From NCBI GenBank assembly GCA_026119935.1, contig JALRMH010000047.1, forward strand, positions 186,001-250,000: DNA of 64,000 bases. The letters are read 5' to 3'. The DNA is from Endothia cerciana. Its lineage: Eukaryota; Ascomycota; Sordariomycetes; Diaporthales; Cryphonectriaceae. This document shows, piece by piece, positions 11,710 to 21,940 of the stretch (its first letter is position 1; each line of letters opens with the position of its first letter). A model generated the notes under the pieces. The model was not told the origin of the DNA, searched no databases, and saw only the letters and a list, made by a program, of their open reading frames with translations. Both the position numbers and the translations under genes were made by a program.

Positions 11710-12320
11710 TTGACTTCAATCACAGAGCAATATTCCCCTAAGCCTCCTAGCTTTCACTTCGACATACGTCCCAGCAGCCCACAGCGCCCAAATTCGCCTA
11801 CGGCTAGTGAGGATCCGATTCTAATCATCGCCCGGACCCAGATGGAGGCAGCTGTCGATCCGCTTTCTCAACCTATCATGCTTGATAACAATGAATTGCG
11901 TGAGTTTTCAGAAGCTGTCAAGTACTGAGATTTCGATTAACAAATTATAGTATACAAAGAGCCTACTTGGTCATTGTGCAATATTATTAATCGTGCTGGA
12001 AAAACCTACTATAAGTGCCAATTGCGACCAGTAGTATGCAGCTGGGAAGAAGCATTCGCTTGGATTTTATGGCATACTTGCGCTTTCGCTGCAATTATGA
12101 TAATGCAAATATTTTAGAAGTGGGTCAGAATGCTTATCTTCCCTACTATAACTTCAAGAGTATTCCGGGAATAGTAAATACCAGGTTCCTCAGAAGCGTA
12201 CTCCGGCGGGGAGAAGTAATGATCGCAATGGAAATTTGGTCGGAAGTTGATGCCGACCAAGCTGTTCTGCATGTTCCTCTTGTTAAATGTATCCGGGAGC
12301 ATCAAGGTTATCAAGGTTAG
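11710..12320 (+). pseudogene. Gene Z copy 1 (unknown family), frameshifted
   Basis: Paralogue of the intact gene at 15075-15642. Exon 1 ends at 11899 with a phase-1 GTGAGT donor; the intron is 11900-11950, and exon 2 opens YKEPTWSLCNIINRAG, matching REPDWSL of copy 2. The frame then has to shift near 12050 to continue into the conserved end (YLPYYNFKSIPG ... GEVMIAMEIW; copy 2 has HLPSYDIDGIPG ... RLMVAMEVW). No ATG exists at the position of copy 2's start. Lost start plus frameshift mark it as a pseudogene. Function unknown. Confidence 0.6.
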
Positions 12321-12461
12321 GATCGTTAGAGTTGTTATATCATTTTCAATAGCTTTCTTATTCCTGCAATGCAGTTTCTGCTTTTTCAAGTAGTGCATAC
12401 CAGCAAGAGGTTCGAAAATTGAGTCCCTTTGAGATACGAGTGCACAGTCTCTCATATACCG

Positions 12462-12869
12462 ATGATGCCTAGTTCTTCTCCGCTGAAGAATTGTGGTCAA
12501 TGCTATGTGGCAAGTTTGTTAGGCAAGAGCGATGCCAGGAATCAAACATACCTCGTATATGCAATGACTGTCGTAGTTCTCACTTCACGCTTGATGTACA
12601 CTGGACCAGTCGGAAATGGCACGCGGTCCACTGACTCACCCGAAGACGGGGTCAACACCTCCTTACCACCTGACCTAAGATCTCTCGATACGGATTCAAA
12701 TCAACTACTTCATATCATACATTTCGCAGGAGGAATTGTTCCGGGCTGCTTTTTCAGCGTAGCAGGTACTTGGACAAAGGCAGGAGAAACAGAGGCTGTT
12801 GACATCTCTGTTCCCGAGATTCTGACCTCCAACGAACGCAGAGAGGTCGCCATAAAACAGCTCGGTTGA
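12462..12869 (+). CDS. Hypothetical ORF
   Basis: An open frame of about 135 codons from the first in-frame ATG, downstream of gene Z copy 1. No domain is recognised. Another frame through the same DNA also looks protein-like (CNDCRSSHFTLDVHWTSRKW), so this may instead be part of a spliced or decaying gene. Confidence 0.25.
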   Translation: MMPSSSPLKNCGQCYVASLLGKSDARNQTYLVYAMTVVVLTSRLMYTGPVGNGTRSTDSPEDGVNTSLPPDLRSLDTDSNQLLHIIHFAGGIVPGCFFSVAGTWTKAGETEAVDISVPEILTSNERREVAIKQLG

Positions 12870-13102
12870 TGCTGTTGGATTATACGTATGCATACATAAG
12901 TACTCTGTATGGAACTTATTGCCATGCTTATATTATAGGCATGGCTGTGATGCATTAAAGCTGAAACTCTGTTGCAGTGAGCAGACATAATCACAGTGGA
13001 TGCGAGATTGGGTGGCAAATTTGCGCTCCTTTCACATGCATGTTTCTGCTGGTATTTCAACTACAGACAATCCCTTCCGGTTTGTGAAGGGAGTACCATG
13101 AA

Positions 13103-13445
13103 TCAAACGCTTCTTGCCTGCTCTCTGTAGAGCTTGCAAAACCCAACCCGAGGTGTAACAAGATAATTCATGAATTTGTGTGGGCAAGCCATTTCTGCTG
13201 TCACAAAATAGCTATTTAGTAAATGATAAAGTAATAGAGTAATAATGTAGACAAAATAGAAAGGGAAGTCTTGATACTGACTGGTCATACTGCGTTGAGA
13301 TTTGCAAGCCAGAACCGAACAACAACCACTGAGAGTCGAAAGCTGACAAGGATTGCAAACATCTAGTTTGAAAGTAGTGCAAAAACCTGGTGAAGAAGTC
13401 AGATATATAAACTCGTCATAATGCCTAAGCAACTTACTGGTACAA
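13103..13445 (-). other. Possible small cysteine-rich spliced gene
   Basis: On the minus strand an ATG at about 13447 (ATGGTTGTACCA) is followed by GTAAGT, and a TTCACCAG acceptor opens an exon reading CTTFKLDVCNPCQLSTLSG. The related copy at 39.5 kb keeps TTCELDVCAPCQVSN after a similar acceptor, so the Cys spacing is shared. It lies just downstream of the WOPR gene at 13524-14309. Whether it is a separate gene or a 3' exon is unknown. Confidence 0.3.
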
Positions 13446-13523
13446 CCATTGTCCACAAATCATGTTAGCGACGAACTTGTAAGCTGACATTCTATGACCT
13501 TGCGTGCTTTGAAGTCCAGGATA

Positions 13524-14309
13524 TTAATGCAGTTGGCTTGGAAAGTATTCAGGCAGGTACAACCTAAGCGGAGGTAAGCCAGGACTGAGTTGTTCAGGCT
13601 GATTGGAGAAGAACGAAGGCAGGACAGCATTGAGTGGCCTAGTTGGTGACAAACTTGAGCTGAGTCGCTCGAGTTTGATCGGAGGCGAGTCAGAACTGAG
13701 TTGTCGGGTTTGTCTTATTGGACGGGGGCTGGGACTGGGTGGTCTGAGTAGCCTGGTTGGAGACAGAGCAGGACTGAGTTGACTATCTTGCTTTCCGAAG
13801 GCAGAGCGGCGTTTCTGCGGAGGGGTGATATTCTTGAGCATTTGGTCCTCAAAAGGGAAATGAAGCAGATAAGTCTCTGCAGGATCGGAAGACTCATAGC
13901 TGATAACACGATAACTTTGACCGGATAATGCAACAATAAAAACCCGCCTCCATAGCCCGCCTGTCTTTACATCAGACTTTTTGCGCTTCTTAGAACTCTC
14001 TTTAACCTCTCGATAAGTTTTGAAACTGCTGCCTGTGCGAGCGGAGTACCAACGCAGACCATCAGCCCAACTCAACGCTGTTAAAGTAGCATCATAGACA
14101 AATACATCACCACTGCGGATATCAAGATCTTTGAGGGTAAATGAAGCGAAATGACAAGCGCCAGAAAGACAGGCTTCGACAAGTATCTGCGCATCTCTAA
14201 TAGATGCGACTTTACCACGCCAGGTAGGTTCCTTCTGGGGTAGTGGTGACTCTTGAATGAATCCTGCAGGAGGCTGAGATAGTGGGCCGGATTCTCTGGA
14301 GTACTCCAT
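13524..14309 (-). CDS. Gti1/Pac2 (WOPR) family protein, copy 1
   Basis: Intact, intronless, 261 residues from a clear ATG at 14309. WOPR signatures in order: TWRGKV (about 29-34), DAQILVEACLSG, SGDVFVY, WADGLRW, then FKTYREV near 100, and a second block LWRRVFIVALSGQSYRVISY. WOPR proteins (Wor1, Gti1, Pac2, Ryp1) bind DNA and switch cell state or nutrient responses. The tail is Ser/Pro-rich with imperfect repeats of the LSPALSPTRLL type. Upstream (14481-14760) is a hairpin-repeat cluster of the kind found by every WOPR locus here. Gene Z copies flank it on both sides. It looks functional. Confidence 0.8.
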   Translation of the reverse strand: MEYSRESGPLSQPPAGFIQESPLPQKEPTWRGKVASIRDAQILVEACLSGACHFASFTLKDLDIRSGDVFVYDATLTALSWADGLRWYSARTGSSFKTYREVKESSKKRKKSDVKTGGLWRRVFIVALSGQSYRVISYESSDPAETYLLHFPFEDQMLKNITPPQKRRSAFGKQDSQLSPALSPTRLLRPPSPSPRPIRQTRQLSSDSPPIKLERLSSSLSPTRPLNAVLPSFFSNQPEQLSPGLPPLRLYLPEYFPSQLH

Positions 14310-14480
14310 GATTTTTTTCTGCTCTTAGTTGGTGGGAACTTCAGTGGTGCCAATGGAAGTGTATTAAGAGCAAGAAATCGAGTGATAATTACAGCGTTTT
14401 GTGCATCTCAAGTACTCACTCTGCAAGACTACTGTCTGATGCAAAAGTAGAAAGCTGACTAAGTCAATTCCAATTATTGA

Positions 14481-14760
14481 AAAGAAGCACAAAAATGTGC
14501 TTCCTGCTAATGCATGCAAGGACCCTAGAAAGCATTAGCAAAAAGCACATTTCTGTGCTTCACCGACATCGCCACTCTGGAAAGCATCAGCAAAAAGCAT
14601 ATCTCTGTGCTTCAATGACATCACCACCCTGGGAAGGAGACAGCCAAAAGTCCTTGACATTTTTAAGCTAACCTGTGGAGTCAAGAGTGTGCTTCCCCCC
14701 CCCCCCCTGCCTAAGAAGGCACTTAGCGGAAAGCACACTCTTGTGCTTTCTGCTAAGGTG
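14481..14760. repeat. Hairpin-repeat cluster
   Basis: At least four copies of a short dyad of the form AAGCACA(n)TGTGCTT (for example GCACACTCTTGTGC), spaced by GGACCCTAGAAAGCATTAGC-type linkers, plus a run of about 14 C and the linker AAGAAGGCACTTAGCGGAAA. It lies upstream of the minus-strand WOPR gene. Confidence 0.7.
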
Positions 14761-15074
14761 CTGAGAATTTACTTTTGAACTCGCTTTTCCTCCAATAGGT
14801 GCTATTAAGTTACATACTAGCTACAGGTCATGAGGTCATAAGATGAGAATCGAAATAACATAAGCTGCTCGGTCAATTAGCAAGAGAGCAAAAGAAATTA
14901 TAGGCAGATTAGAATGCTATCTAGGTCATAGTGTAGTATAGGTGTGTATAACCTATAAATGCCTGCTGTTCAGTCATAGAAAACTCTCCCTAATCTTATA
15001 TCATATTGCAATCTATCAAGACTTCCCAGCATCTACCCAAATATTATACCAAAGCATATATCTTCATTTCAATA

Positions 15075-15642
15075 ATGCCATCACTTACCAACTCTCCTGG
15101 TTATCATTCGCCTATATCGCCCAGTGAGCCACCGGATTCACGGATTCCTACAGTTGAAGCGCTATTGTCATCTTGTGTTCCTGGACTACCTGACTTGTTC
15201 ACTTGGGACGAATGTGAGTATTGAAGAATGCTTAAAGTACTGAGACCTCTCTTATTAACAGATATTAGTACTCCGAGAGCCTGATTGGTCACTTATAAGA
15301 GTCTACAGTAGACTTAATAGCAGCCTTTTTCTTTGCCAGAGGCGACCGGTAATATGCTGCTATACAGACGCACAGATCTTGAGTGTCAGTGGATTGCCAG
15401 ACGCCCCCACTTGTAAGGATGATGGAACGATTCTGGTTGTGCCTAGCGGTGTTCATCTTCCGTCCTACGACATCGACGGCATTCCTGGACAGCGATTTTG
15501 CAGATTTATTGGGTTTATGCTACGGCAGGATAGGCTTATGGTTGCAATGGAAGTCTGGACACTGGTAACAGATGAAGAAATCCGTCCAAATTTTCCTCTT
15601 GTTCAATGTGTCCAAAAGCGAGGGGAGAGGGTTTTTCATTAA
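15075..15642 (+). CDS. Gene Z copy 2, unknown family
   Basis: Two exons (15075-15213, 15269-15642) join in phase 1 to 170 residues. The acceptor ATATTAG was chosen over an earlier AG because it keeps REPDWSL in frame, and the same intron position and phase recur in copy 1. The N-terminus is Ser/Pro-rich (PGYHSPISPSEPPD). The C-terminal half holds the conserved part, with PVICCYTDAQIL and RLMVAMEVWTLV. No known domain was recognised. It lies between two minus-strand WOPR genes, in a unit that is itself duplicated. Confidence 0.55.
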
Positions 15643-16154
15643 TGTGATCATGTATGTGCGGAGCCTGCTCTGTCCACAATTAGCCGCATCGAAAAACCAT
15701 ATACAATCTTTATGCCTACATTACTTCTTTTTGTGATCCATCCTCCAACGCTGAAGGAAAATGCCCCTATTCGTCGTAAGCGAATTAAAAGCTTCTCTTC
15801 GCCTTGGAAGCATAGCAAAGGCTAGAGAACGTGCTTGCCAATCCCCCTCGCGATTTCGCTTCTGCACGATGTCAAGTTGAATCAAGCACAGACTTAATGG
15901 TACACCAATCACCACGGAACAAAAAGCAAAACCGATTTCGATCCTTCCTTCACGAAGCACACAAATGTGGGCCTCTCGTAGGTTATTCTTTGCATTATTA
16001 GCCTCGGGCAAGCTTGCGTTGCGGGGATGAATGAACTCAATTGCTCAAAACTTCTGGAAGGCATAGCATCTAAGCATCAAGCAGTGTACCTCTCACTATT
16101 TGTTTAGTTAATATTCGAATATACTGACATCCTTAGTCGTCCCACCCTTGCCCA
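15643..16154. other. Intergenic region
   Basis: Contains a minus-strand open stretch (15721-16011) without an ATG start and with one hydrophobic segment. I see no clear gene. This is the convergent spacer between gene Z copy 2 and WOPR copy 2. Confidence 0.4.
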
Positions 16155-16880
16155 CTATTCGTGATTGAGGAAACTAAATCGCTTCAGAGATTTTATCAAC
16201 ATTTCTTGCTGCTGATTCTGCTCGTGCAGATAAGCGATCGCCTCCTCCTGCTGCTGAATCATCTTGTGCTGATCGGTAATCATCTCCTCCTGCTGCTGAA
16301 TCTTCTCGTGCAGATAAGCGATCGCCTCCTCCTGCTGCTGGATATTCTTGTGCTGATCGGTAATCATCTCCTCCTGCTGCCACATATTCTTGTGCTGATC
16401 GATAACCGTGTCCTCCTGCTTCCGAATGTCCGCTCTCAAGGTATCGATGAGATTGCTGCGGCCCCTAAATGGCGAGAAAGGACAGAGGCCTTGTCGAGCT
16501 TTGATTTTGGAAAGTCGCAGATCAGTAGCAGGGGTTTGAAGGTTTTCCTCTGCAGGATCATAATAGCTGGCGAGCTGATATGTAGAGTCTTTGCATTTGA
16601 GATGTATGGTATTCTTGATCAGCTCGAGATCTGACCCTACCAAGCGGTACACATTGAAGGAACCTCGTCTTGAATAAGGACGCCATGTCAGACCATCGCT
16701 CCAGCGCCTTGACCCTCGAAAAGCGAACACAAAGCCACTGTGGAGAGCTGGAGGTGTATCTAGTGAGGCCCACTGAAGTGTGCCTTCCAGACAAGCTTCA
16801 ATAATGGCCTTCGCATCCTAGGATGTTTTTACTATGCCCTTCCAGGTATGAGAGATCTGGTTGCTCTGCAAGCTCTCCAT
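16155..16880 (-). pseudogene. WOPR family copy 2 with one stop and a coiled-coil repeat tail
   Basis: From the ATG at 16880 the frame reads SHTWKGIVKTS, a TAG at 16820-16818, then DAKAIIEACLEG, SGFVFAF, RRWSDGLTWRPYS and FNVYRLV, the order of a WOPR domain. Downstream of the stop the frame is open to the end (an internal ATG at 16730 would start too late to keep the whole domain). The tail has five or six 14-residue units alternating between EEMITDQHKNIQQQ and EEAIAYLHEKIQQQ types, that is 42-bp units in an 84-bp higher order, predicting a long coiled coil. One nonsense change may be all that disables it. Confidence 0.65.
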
Positions 16881-17044
16881 AGTCTGTTGTTTTGGTAGTG
16901 TAATAAAAGGGTGGCAGAGGATAGGGCGTTGTGTACCAAAAAGACAAAAGCGCCTTCAAGTTAGCAAAGCTAATATTCTTAAGGGACAGTGAATTGGTTA
17001 TCGATACAGTTTTGTAGCAGATGAGCTGTGTCTAGGCATTTACA

Positions 17045-17265
17045 CCTTTGCTCAAGAAAGCATATTATAATGCTCTTTCACTAATACCCCTGCCCAAGAA
17101 GGCACTTAGCAGAAAGCACACTCTTGTGCTCCCCTGCCCCTGCCCAAGAAGGCACTTGGCGGAAAGCACACTCTTGTGCTTCCCCCCCCCCCCCTGCCCA
17201 AGAAGGCACTTAGCGGAAAGCACACTCTTGTGCTCCTTCACTGCCTTTTGGGGGGGGGGGGAGGG
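17045..17265. repeat. Hairpin-repeat cluster with tandem units of about 55 bp
   Basis: Three tandem units of the form CTGCCCAAGAAGGCACTTAG plus CGGAAAGCACACTCTTGTGC, preceded by a diverged one. Runs of C (about 17185) and G (about 17250) interrupt it. It lies upstream of WOPR copy 2 (minus strand). Confidence 0.75.
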
Positions 17266-18369
17266 TTAGAAGGGAGAGAGAGAGAGTAAGGAAAAATGGT
17301 TATGCGGAACCGATAGTGCTGTACCTCCTGCTCAGCCTAGCGAGCCTGATTGGCCGAAGCGCGGTACTTCGGGGTACCTGCGCAACTGCAAGCTTCCTCG
17401 AGACACCTGGAAACCCGAATTTGCACATCTTTTTCACCGTATTTCATCGGCCTCGGTAGTGTGAATAGTGCTTACTCTTTCCAGATACTGGAACTATAAA
17501 TCTGTATGCTGCTCAGCACACTTTGAGCACTGCATCTGGAAAGAGCTCGAGGCAATGGGCAAGATAAATAGGAAACCGCCCCGGCAGAGATAGGGGGATG
17601 CTTGGAAGAGAGGGACGCGATGGATTCGCCTGTATCTCCAACTCTTACTTCTAGCACGCTTGCTAACGAAAGGTCGAGTTCATCACAACGTTCATAGACT
17701 GGGCATTGTACTTAATTCAGCAAATACATTCTCTTAATTTGAAATCATAATAGTCTCCAAGATTCTAGTCACCCAGCAGAGTGCCCTTCATGCACCCACG
17801 CTTCATGAAGGATCACTTTCATCGAAGAAATGAGTGTATGTCGGGCGGTATATCGGGCGGCGACTTAGCACGCGCAGAAAAAAGGCATCTGTCCTCAATG
17901 CCTGACGCTATGTAACTGTGTGAGTGGGATAGTTCCTTGCGAGGCTGGTTAGGCCCCTGTTGTCCCTCCTTGATTGGTTGTGACCTGTACAGCTATACCT
18001 GAGCATACTGGTCGGGCGTCCGGACAGGTCGGCTCAAGCTAGGTTAAGTACCCACCCGTCCGCTCCTTGCAGCATTATAAGCCGGACATATCTTTTGTTA
18101 AAAGTCTTCCGGTCTCAACTTTTTTCTTCTTCTTCATATCACGACAATATATTAGACCAGGCACAGGCCGTGGCAGAATTTTCCAGTACATTTGCTATTT
18201 CATCATATTTTGAGATCACTACGAAGAAGCCAGTACACTATTTCGATACACCATTGAAGTTGTCACTCCAGCACGATGTCAAAAACCTAGACAGGGCTAC
18301 TGGAATTCTCTATCTGCAAGCAGCAAGCCGCGCATCGTTTCTTCACCTACCAGGATCAGGGTTGTCAAA
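17266..18369. other. Spacer with promoter-like end, start of duplicated module I
   Basis: No intact gene. About 17745-17850 is a FunK1 remnant (listed separately). From about 18045 the sequence (CCCACCCGTC..., then GTCGGAC-type words) matches the region at 32460-32540 upstream of gene A copy 2. About 18120-18370 is a decayed version of the first exon of gene A copy 2 (for example FDTPLKLSLQHDVKN against HNWKINLKQDISQ). Confidence 0.5.
17745..17850 (-). pseudogene. 3' remnant of a FunK1 kinase gene
   Basis: Matches the 3' end of the FunK1 relic at 29770 (shared words around CAGCAGAGTGCCCTTCATG and the ATGAAGGATC segment). Only the C-terminal few dozen codons remain. It marks the left edge of module copy I. 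Confidence 0.55.
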
Positions 18370-19221
18370 ATGACCCATAACTGCATCTCCAGTCCAAGGA
18401 TCAGCAGCTTCATTAAAAAGGCAGAGTCTCATGCGCAATCTGTCCACCTCGGATCAAGCACTTCAGCAATATCAGGAGTCAAAGGCCCTACTTTTTGCAA
18501 AAAACGTCGTAAGTTGTCTACTCTGTCATTTAATCACGAATAGCTAATTGGTTAAGGTCTTGAGGAAAGCTTGTCGGAACTACCGTCACTCCCAGCAACC
18601 TCGCCTTTCGAGGCTGGCTTGCCACACTCGCCCTCCGAAGCTAGCCTGCCGATAAGCTCACGCTTCGAAGCTGAACTACCAACAGATATCCAACAACAGC
18701 TAGAAAGGATAACTGCTACTGGTGCATGCATCCAAGGACTTATGAATCTTGTCCCGCTATTTATCGGTAAAGCGATCAAGAGAAATGAGCAAGATAGCAA
18801 GGCCACAGCTGCAGTTACAATGAAGTTCTCCCCTAACGATCTGGACATGCAGTACAGTATCTCATTTGCAATTGCAGAGCAGAAGGTTGACTATTTTGCC
18901 CACAAGTTATACAATGTGCACTTAGAGAGAGAGGGGGACAAGAGAGTTATGTTCTATAATGGCAATATAAGAAAAGTTGTAATCGGCTCTGGTTGCGCTC
19001 TTAGTTGCTGTACGATCGAGTTTATTTCTGAGATCTTTAGGAGTACCCTTGCTGCAGGTAATTTAGCATCTCCTCGTCGCTTACAAGAAGCGCTAGACTG
19101 CTTATGCATTACAGAAAGTATAACTATGAGTAAACTTCATAAAGTGGGTAATAGAGCACTTATTACTATGGGTCTAGAATCAGCAGCTTGGTCTTATATA
19201 TTTAGCAAATTATTTCCCTAG
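18370..19221 (+). CDS. Gene A copy 1, unknown family
   Basis: Two exons (18370-18508, 18557-19221) joined by a 48-bp phase-1 intron that matches, base for base in length and phase, the intron of copy 2 at 32559. The product would be about 267 residues from the ATG at 18370. That start lies inside what is exon 1 in copy 2, so copy 1 is probably shortened at its N-terminus by a frameshift near 18370. The conserved core is ATGACIQGLMNLVPLFIGKA and YSISFAIAEQKVDYFAHKLY. No domain was recognised. The end (CAAGAAGCG..., onward to the stop at 19221) is intact, unlike copy 2. Confidence 0.5.
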
Positions 19222-19330
19222 AATTGAGAACTTTCTACTGTTATATTATATATCTTTTGTCTATATTCTTTTAAAAAATGCATTGATTTATAAGCTGAGG
19301 GAAGATATTGTTTTATTCATGTCATTCTAA

Positions 19331-19727
19331 TATAATAAGCACTGCAGTAGTCCGAAGATTCCTAAATATACAAAGAGTTTATGCTAACAAGAGCAATGCT
19401 AAGTACAGGCTTTGTATAGAAATACGAACTGAGTAATCGATGCAAGTATTTACTACCTTTGAGGCTATCTGAGTATATATGTAATCTGATACTTAAACTA
19501 GTAGTAATAAATATATCCTTATATATTCAGCTCTTCGTCGTGATTTCTATCTATGTCATTGGCTAGCCCAAACATTACTACAATCTCTCTCTATTATAAC
19601 CCTAACCCTAGGTTATGTAATCCTTCCGTGGGTCTACGGTCAAGTGTTGATCCTTCGACGCTATAGGGTCCCTTCCGGGTAGCTTCCGTGCTACTATTTT
19701 GTGACCTGTATTAAATATATCATAGCA
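19331..19727 (-). repeat. Solo LTR of the gypsy family
   Basis: Full-length match to the 56455 copy. Flanks read TCTAA on the left (19326-19330) and TCCAA on the right (19728-19732): a 5-bp target-site duplication with one C to T change. The terminal bases are also RIP-altered. It carries CCCTAACCCTA near 19600. No internal element sequence is next to it. Confidence 0.75.
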
Positions 19728-20095
19728 TCCAACCTCTCCCTTTTCTACAAGAGAGTCTTTATAGGCGTGAGTTAGGTGCATAAGTCACATTTTCAGTATA
19801 TTTGTATTCGTAGGAAAAGATAGGCTGCTTTGCTAGAGCAAGACTAAATTACCAGCATCAGCTTATGATATCGAGAAATAAATGAATGTGTGCAATTGCT
19901 TCTCTCATACAGCCAGGCAAGCGAGCTTCAGATTTAGCCTGTTATGACAGTTTCTCAACAACGGAGAAAAATCACCCCCTCCCTCCGAAAACGAAGACCC
20001 CCAGTCAGCTCAGATTCAACGCCCCGAAACCCAGCCACAGCCACAGAACCTGGGCACCTTGTAAAATTAGTATGCACAGCTGAAGCATGAAGGAT

Positions 20096-20203
20096 CTAGG
20101 GAAACAATGTACCTGAGTATTGTTTATATTCCCCTTTGCCATCGCATTTGGTGCATCTGTATTTGCCGATCCAGCTATAGCCATTGCACTCGGAGCACTT
20201 CAT
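20096..20203 (-). CDS. Zinc-ribbon microprotein, copy 1
   Basis: A 35-codon frame from ATG at 20203: MKCSECNGYSWIGKY, then RCTKCDGKGEY. Two CxxC pairs (Cys 3/6 and 17/20), the second followed by a G-x-G, resemble one half of the DnaJ-type CxxCxGxG zinc-binding module. A paralogue of 46 codons stands at the same place in module copy II, also divergent from a C2H2 gene, which supports real coding. An intron after ACTCAG could add a further exon. The role is unknown; a small zinc-binding partner of the neighbouring gene is a guess. Confidence 0.5.
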   Translation of the reverse strand: MKCSECNGYSWIGKYRCTKCDGKGEYKQYSGTLFP

Positions 20204-20473
20204 TGTCTCAGTTGGAATTTGCTAAGAAGGGAAGCGACGAAACAAAAAGGGAGGCGAAGAAAGGAAACAAGCGTGTTGCATCTCGCACGGATAACAAACC
20301 AAAGTCTTATGTGCTTCTTATATATCCCTGTGCGGAGAATCGACCCCTGTCGATTTTGATGCTCATGTGATCCACTAGATTGCCCCACTTGATCTTGTGC
20401 TTTGGTCCCATTTTCCAGGAGATCTCCCTGCCCATTCCCCATCTATTGCACTGTCTATTCAAGTTTACCCATT

Positions 20474-21892
20474 ATGGAGACCACAACAATTCAGTGCCAG
20501 ACGTGTTTCGAGGCATTCAAATCGCAGGAAGATGTGTCGAAGCATAATGAATGCTTTCAGGTTAGTAGTTATAGAGCATCTAATATTTCTATGCTAATCT
20601 AGTCCAGATGCAAATTGAGCTCTTGACAAATAGAATACAAGAGGCTCACAGACACAAGGCTGATGAGGATCAGGATGCAGCTCGCAACAAAGGCGGAGGT
20701 CAATACCAGTGCCAAATATGTCCCAGATTGTTTGCCTCTGTAAAACAATTGCAAGCCCATATATGGACTTACCAGGTCAGTAAACCCGGAGTTCTCCAAG
20801 ACTTATACTGATTGTTTCCTCTAGTGCGAAGTGCACCAGCTATCAACCAGAATACAAGAAGCTCAATTGCATCTTGCTGTCAACAATACTCCCGAGAGCA
20901 ATAACGATATCGACCATAACGACGAAGATGATGAAGATGATCAAGACACGCAGGACATGCACGACATCCAAGATAACAATGCAGATGATCATATCACTTG
21001 GCAGTGCTTATATTTGGATTGTCAAAAGATGTGCATCCGGAAGTCCGATCTTGTACGACACTGCATTACACGTAAGCTCTTGCTTGGCCTCATTTCGACT
21101 CACCAACTACTAAGTATTATTTCCTCCCTCTCTATAGACACGCTGTGCTACGAAATGTGTGTTGGGTGCCGTAAAAATTTCACTAAAGCAACGCAATATC
21201 TCCGTCATACGAAAAAATGCGCCCAGCAGCATAACAACGCAAAAAGGCTCTTCACCAAGAATCGGCGTCAACAACTGAAAGGTCTTGCTTCAAATATAGT
21301 TTTGGCGACGAAGAACGGTGTACCGATTGATCAGTGCTTCGAGAAGCCTCGACAAGGAGTAGACGAGTATTCAGAGCAGCAACTCAAGAGACAGCGAACG
21401 GACGCGTCCAGCAGTTCGAAATCTCCTCGCGTCTATCGAGATGCCTCGAGACCTGAGGTAGGATTTTGCGGCGAGACTGCTGGATCTTTCCTTCCAACAC
21501 CAACGCCATCAATTTCAAGCAATGTCGATATGCTTGCAGCTTCGGATATTACCTTCTCAGACCCACCCTTCTCGAATTCATCTTTCTCGAACCCACTCTT
21601 CCCGGACCCACCAGTCTTCTCGAACCCATCGCTCTTGAACCCACCGCTCTCCAACCCACCGTTCTCGAACCCACTCTACTCGAATTCAACCTTCTCGGAT
21701 CATTCGTTCTTCAACACGTACTCTTCAAGCATGGCAACCCCGTCTAGCAACTTGCCGAATATGCGAGCAAACATCTTTAAGCACACCACCATTCCACCGC
21801 CTCGCACTCAGCATTCTACTGCGATGCACAGAAACATCGTTCCAGATTACAATTTGGCTGGCCAAGATATGCAGGTTTTGGATAAGGAGTAA
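20474..21892 (+). CDS. Four-finger C2H2/C2HC zinc-finger protein, copy 1
   Basis: Four exons (20474-20560, 20608-20775, 20825-21071, 21138-21892), 418 residues. Intron positions and phases are the same as in copy 2. Fingers: CQTC...KHNEC (residues 8-27), CQIC...H (64-80), a classical C-x4-C-x12-H-x4-H finger whose last His is split by intron 3, and CVGC...RHTKKC. An acidic Asp-rich stretch lies before finger 3. The C-terminal third is low complexity (repeats of SNPPFSNP type). Probably a nuclear DNA-binding protein; the target is unknown. It diverges from the microprotein gene and converges on gene Y. Confidence 0.75.
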
Positions 21893-21940
21893 CAAATAGA
21901 TATGCATTCGTGCTAAATCTAATACTACATATCTCTTGCT

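Noticed and set aside
16190..16410. Regular repeats as a CRISPR array
   Set aside because: The repeats are coding, contiguous, without unique spacers, in a eukaryotic gene.
20107..20370. Plus-strand frames opposite the zinc-ribbon microprotein
   Set aside because: Not conserved in copy II, whereas the minus-strand CxxC frame is.
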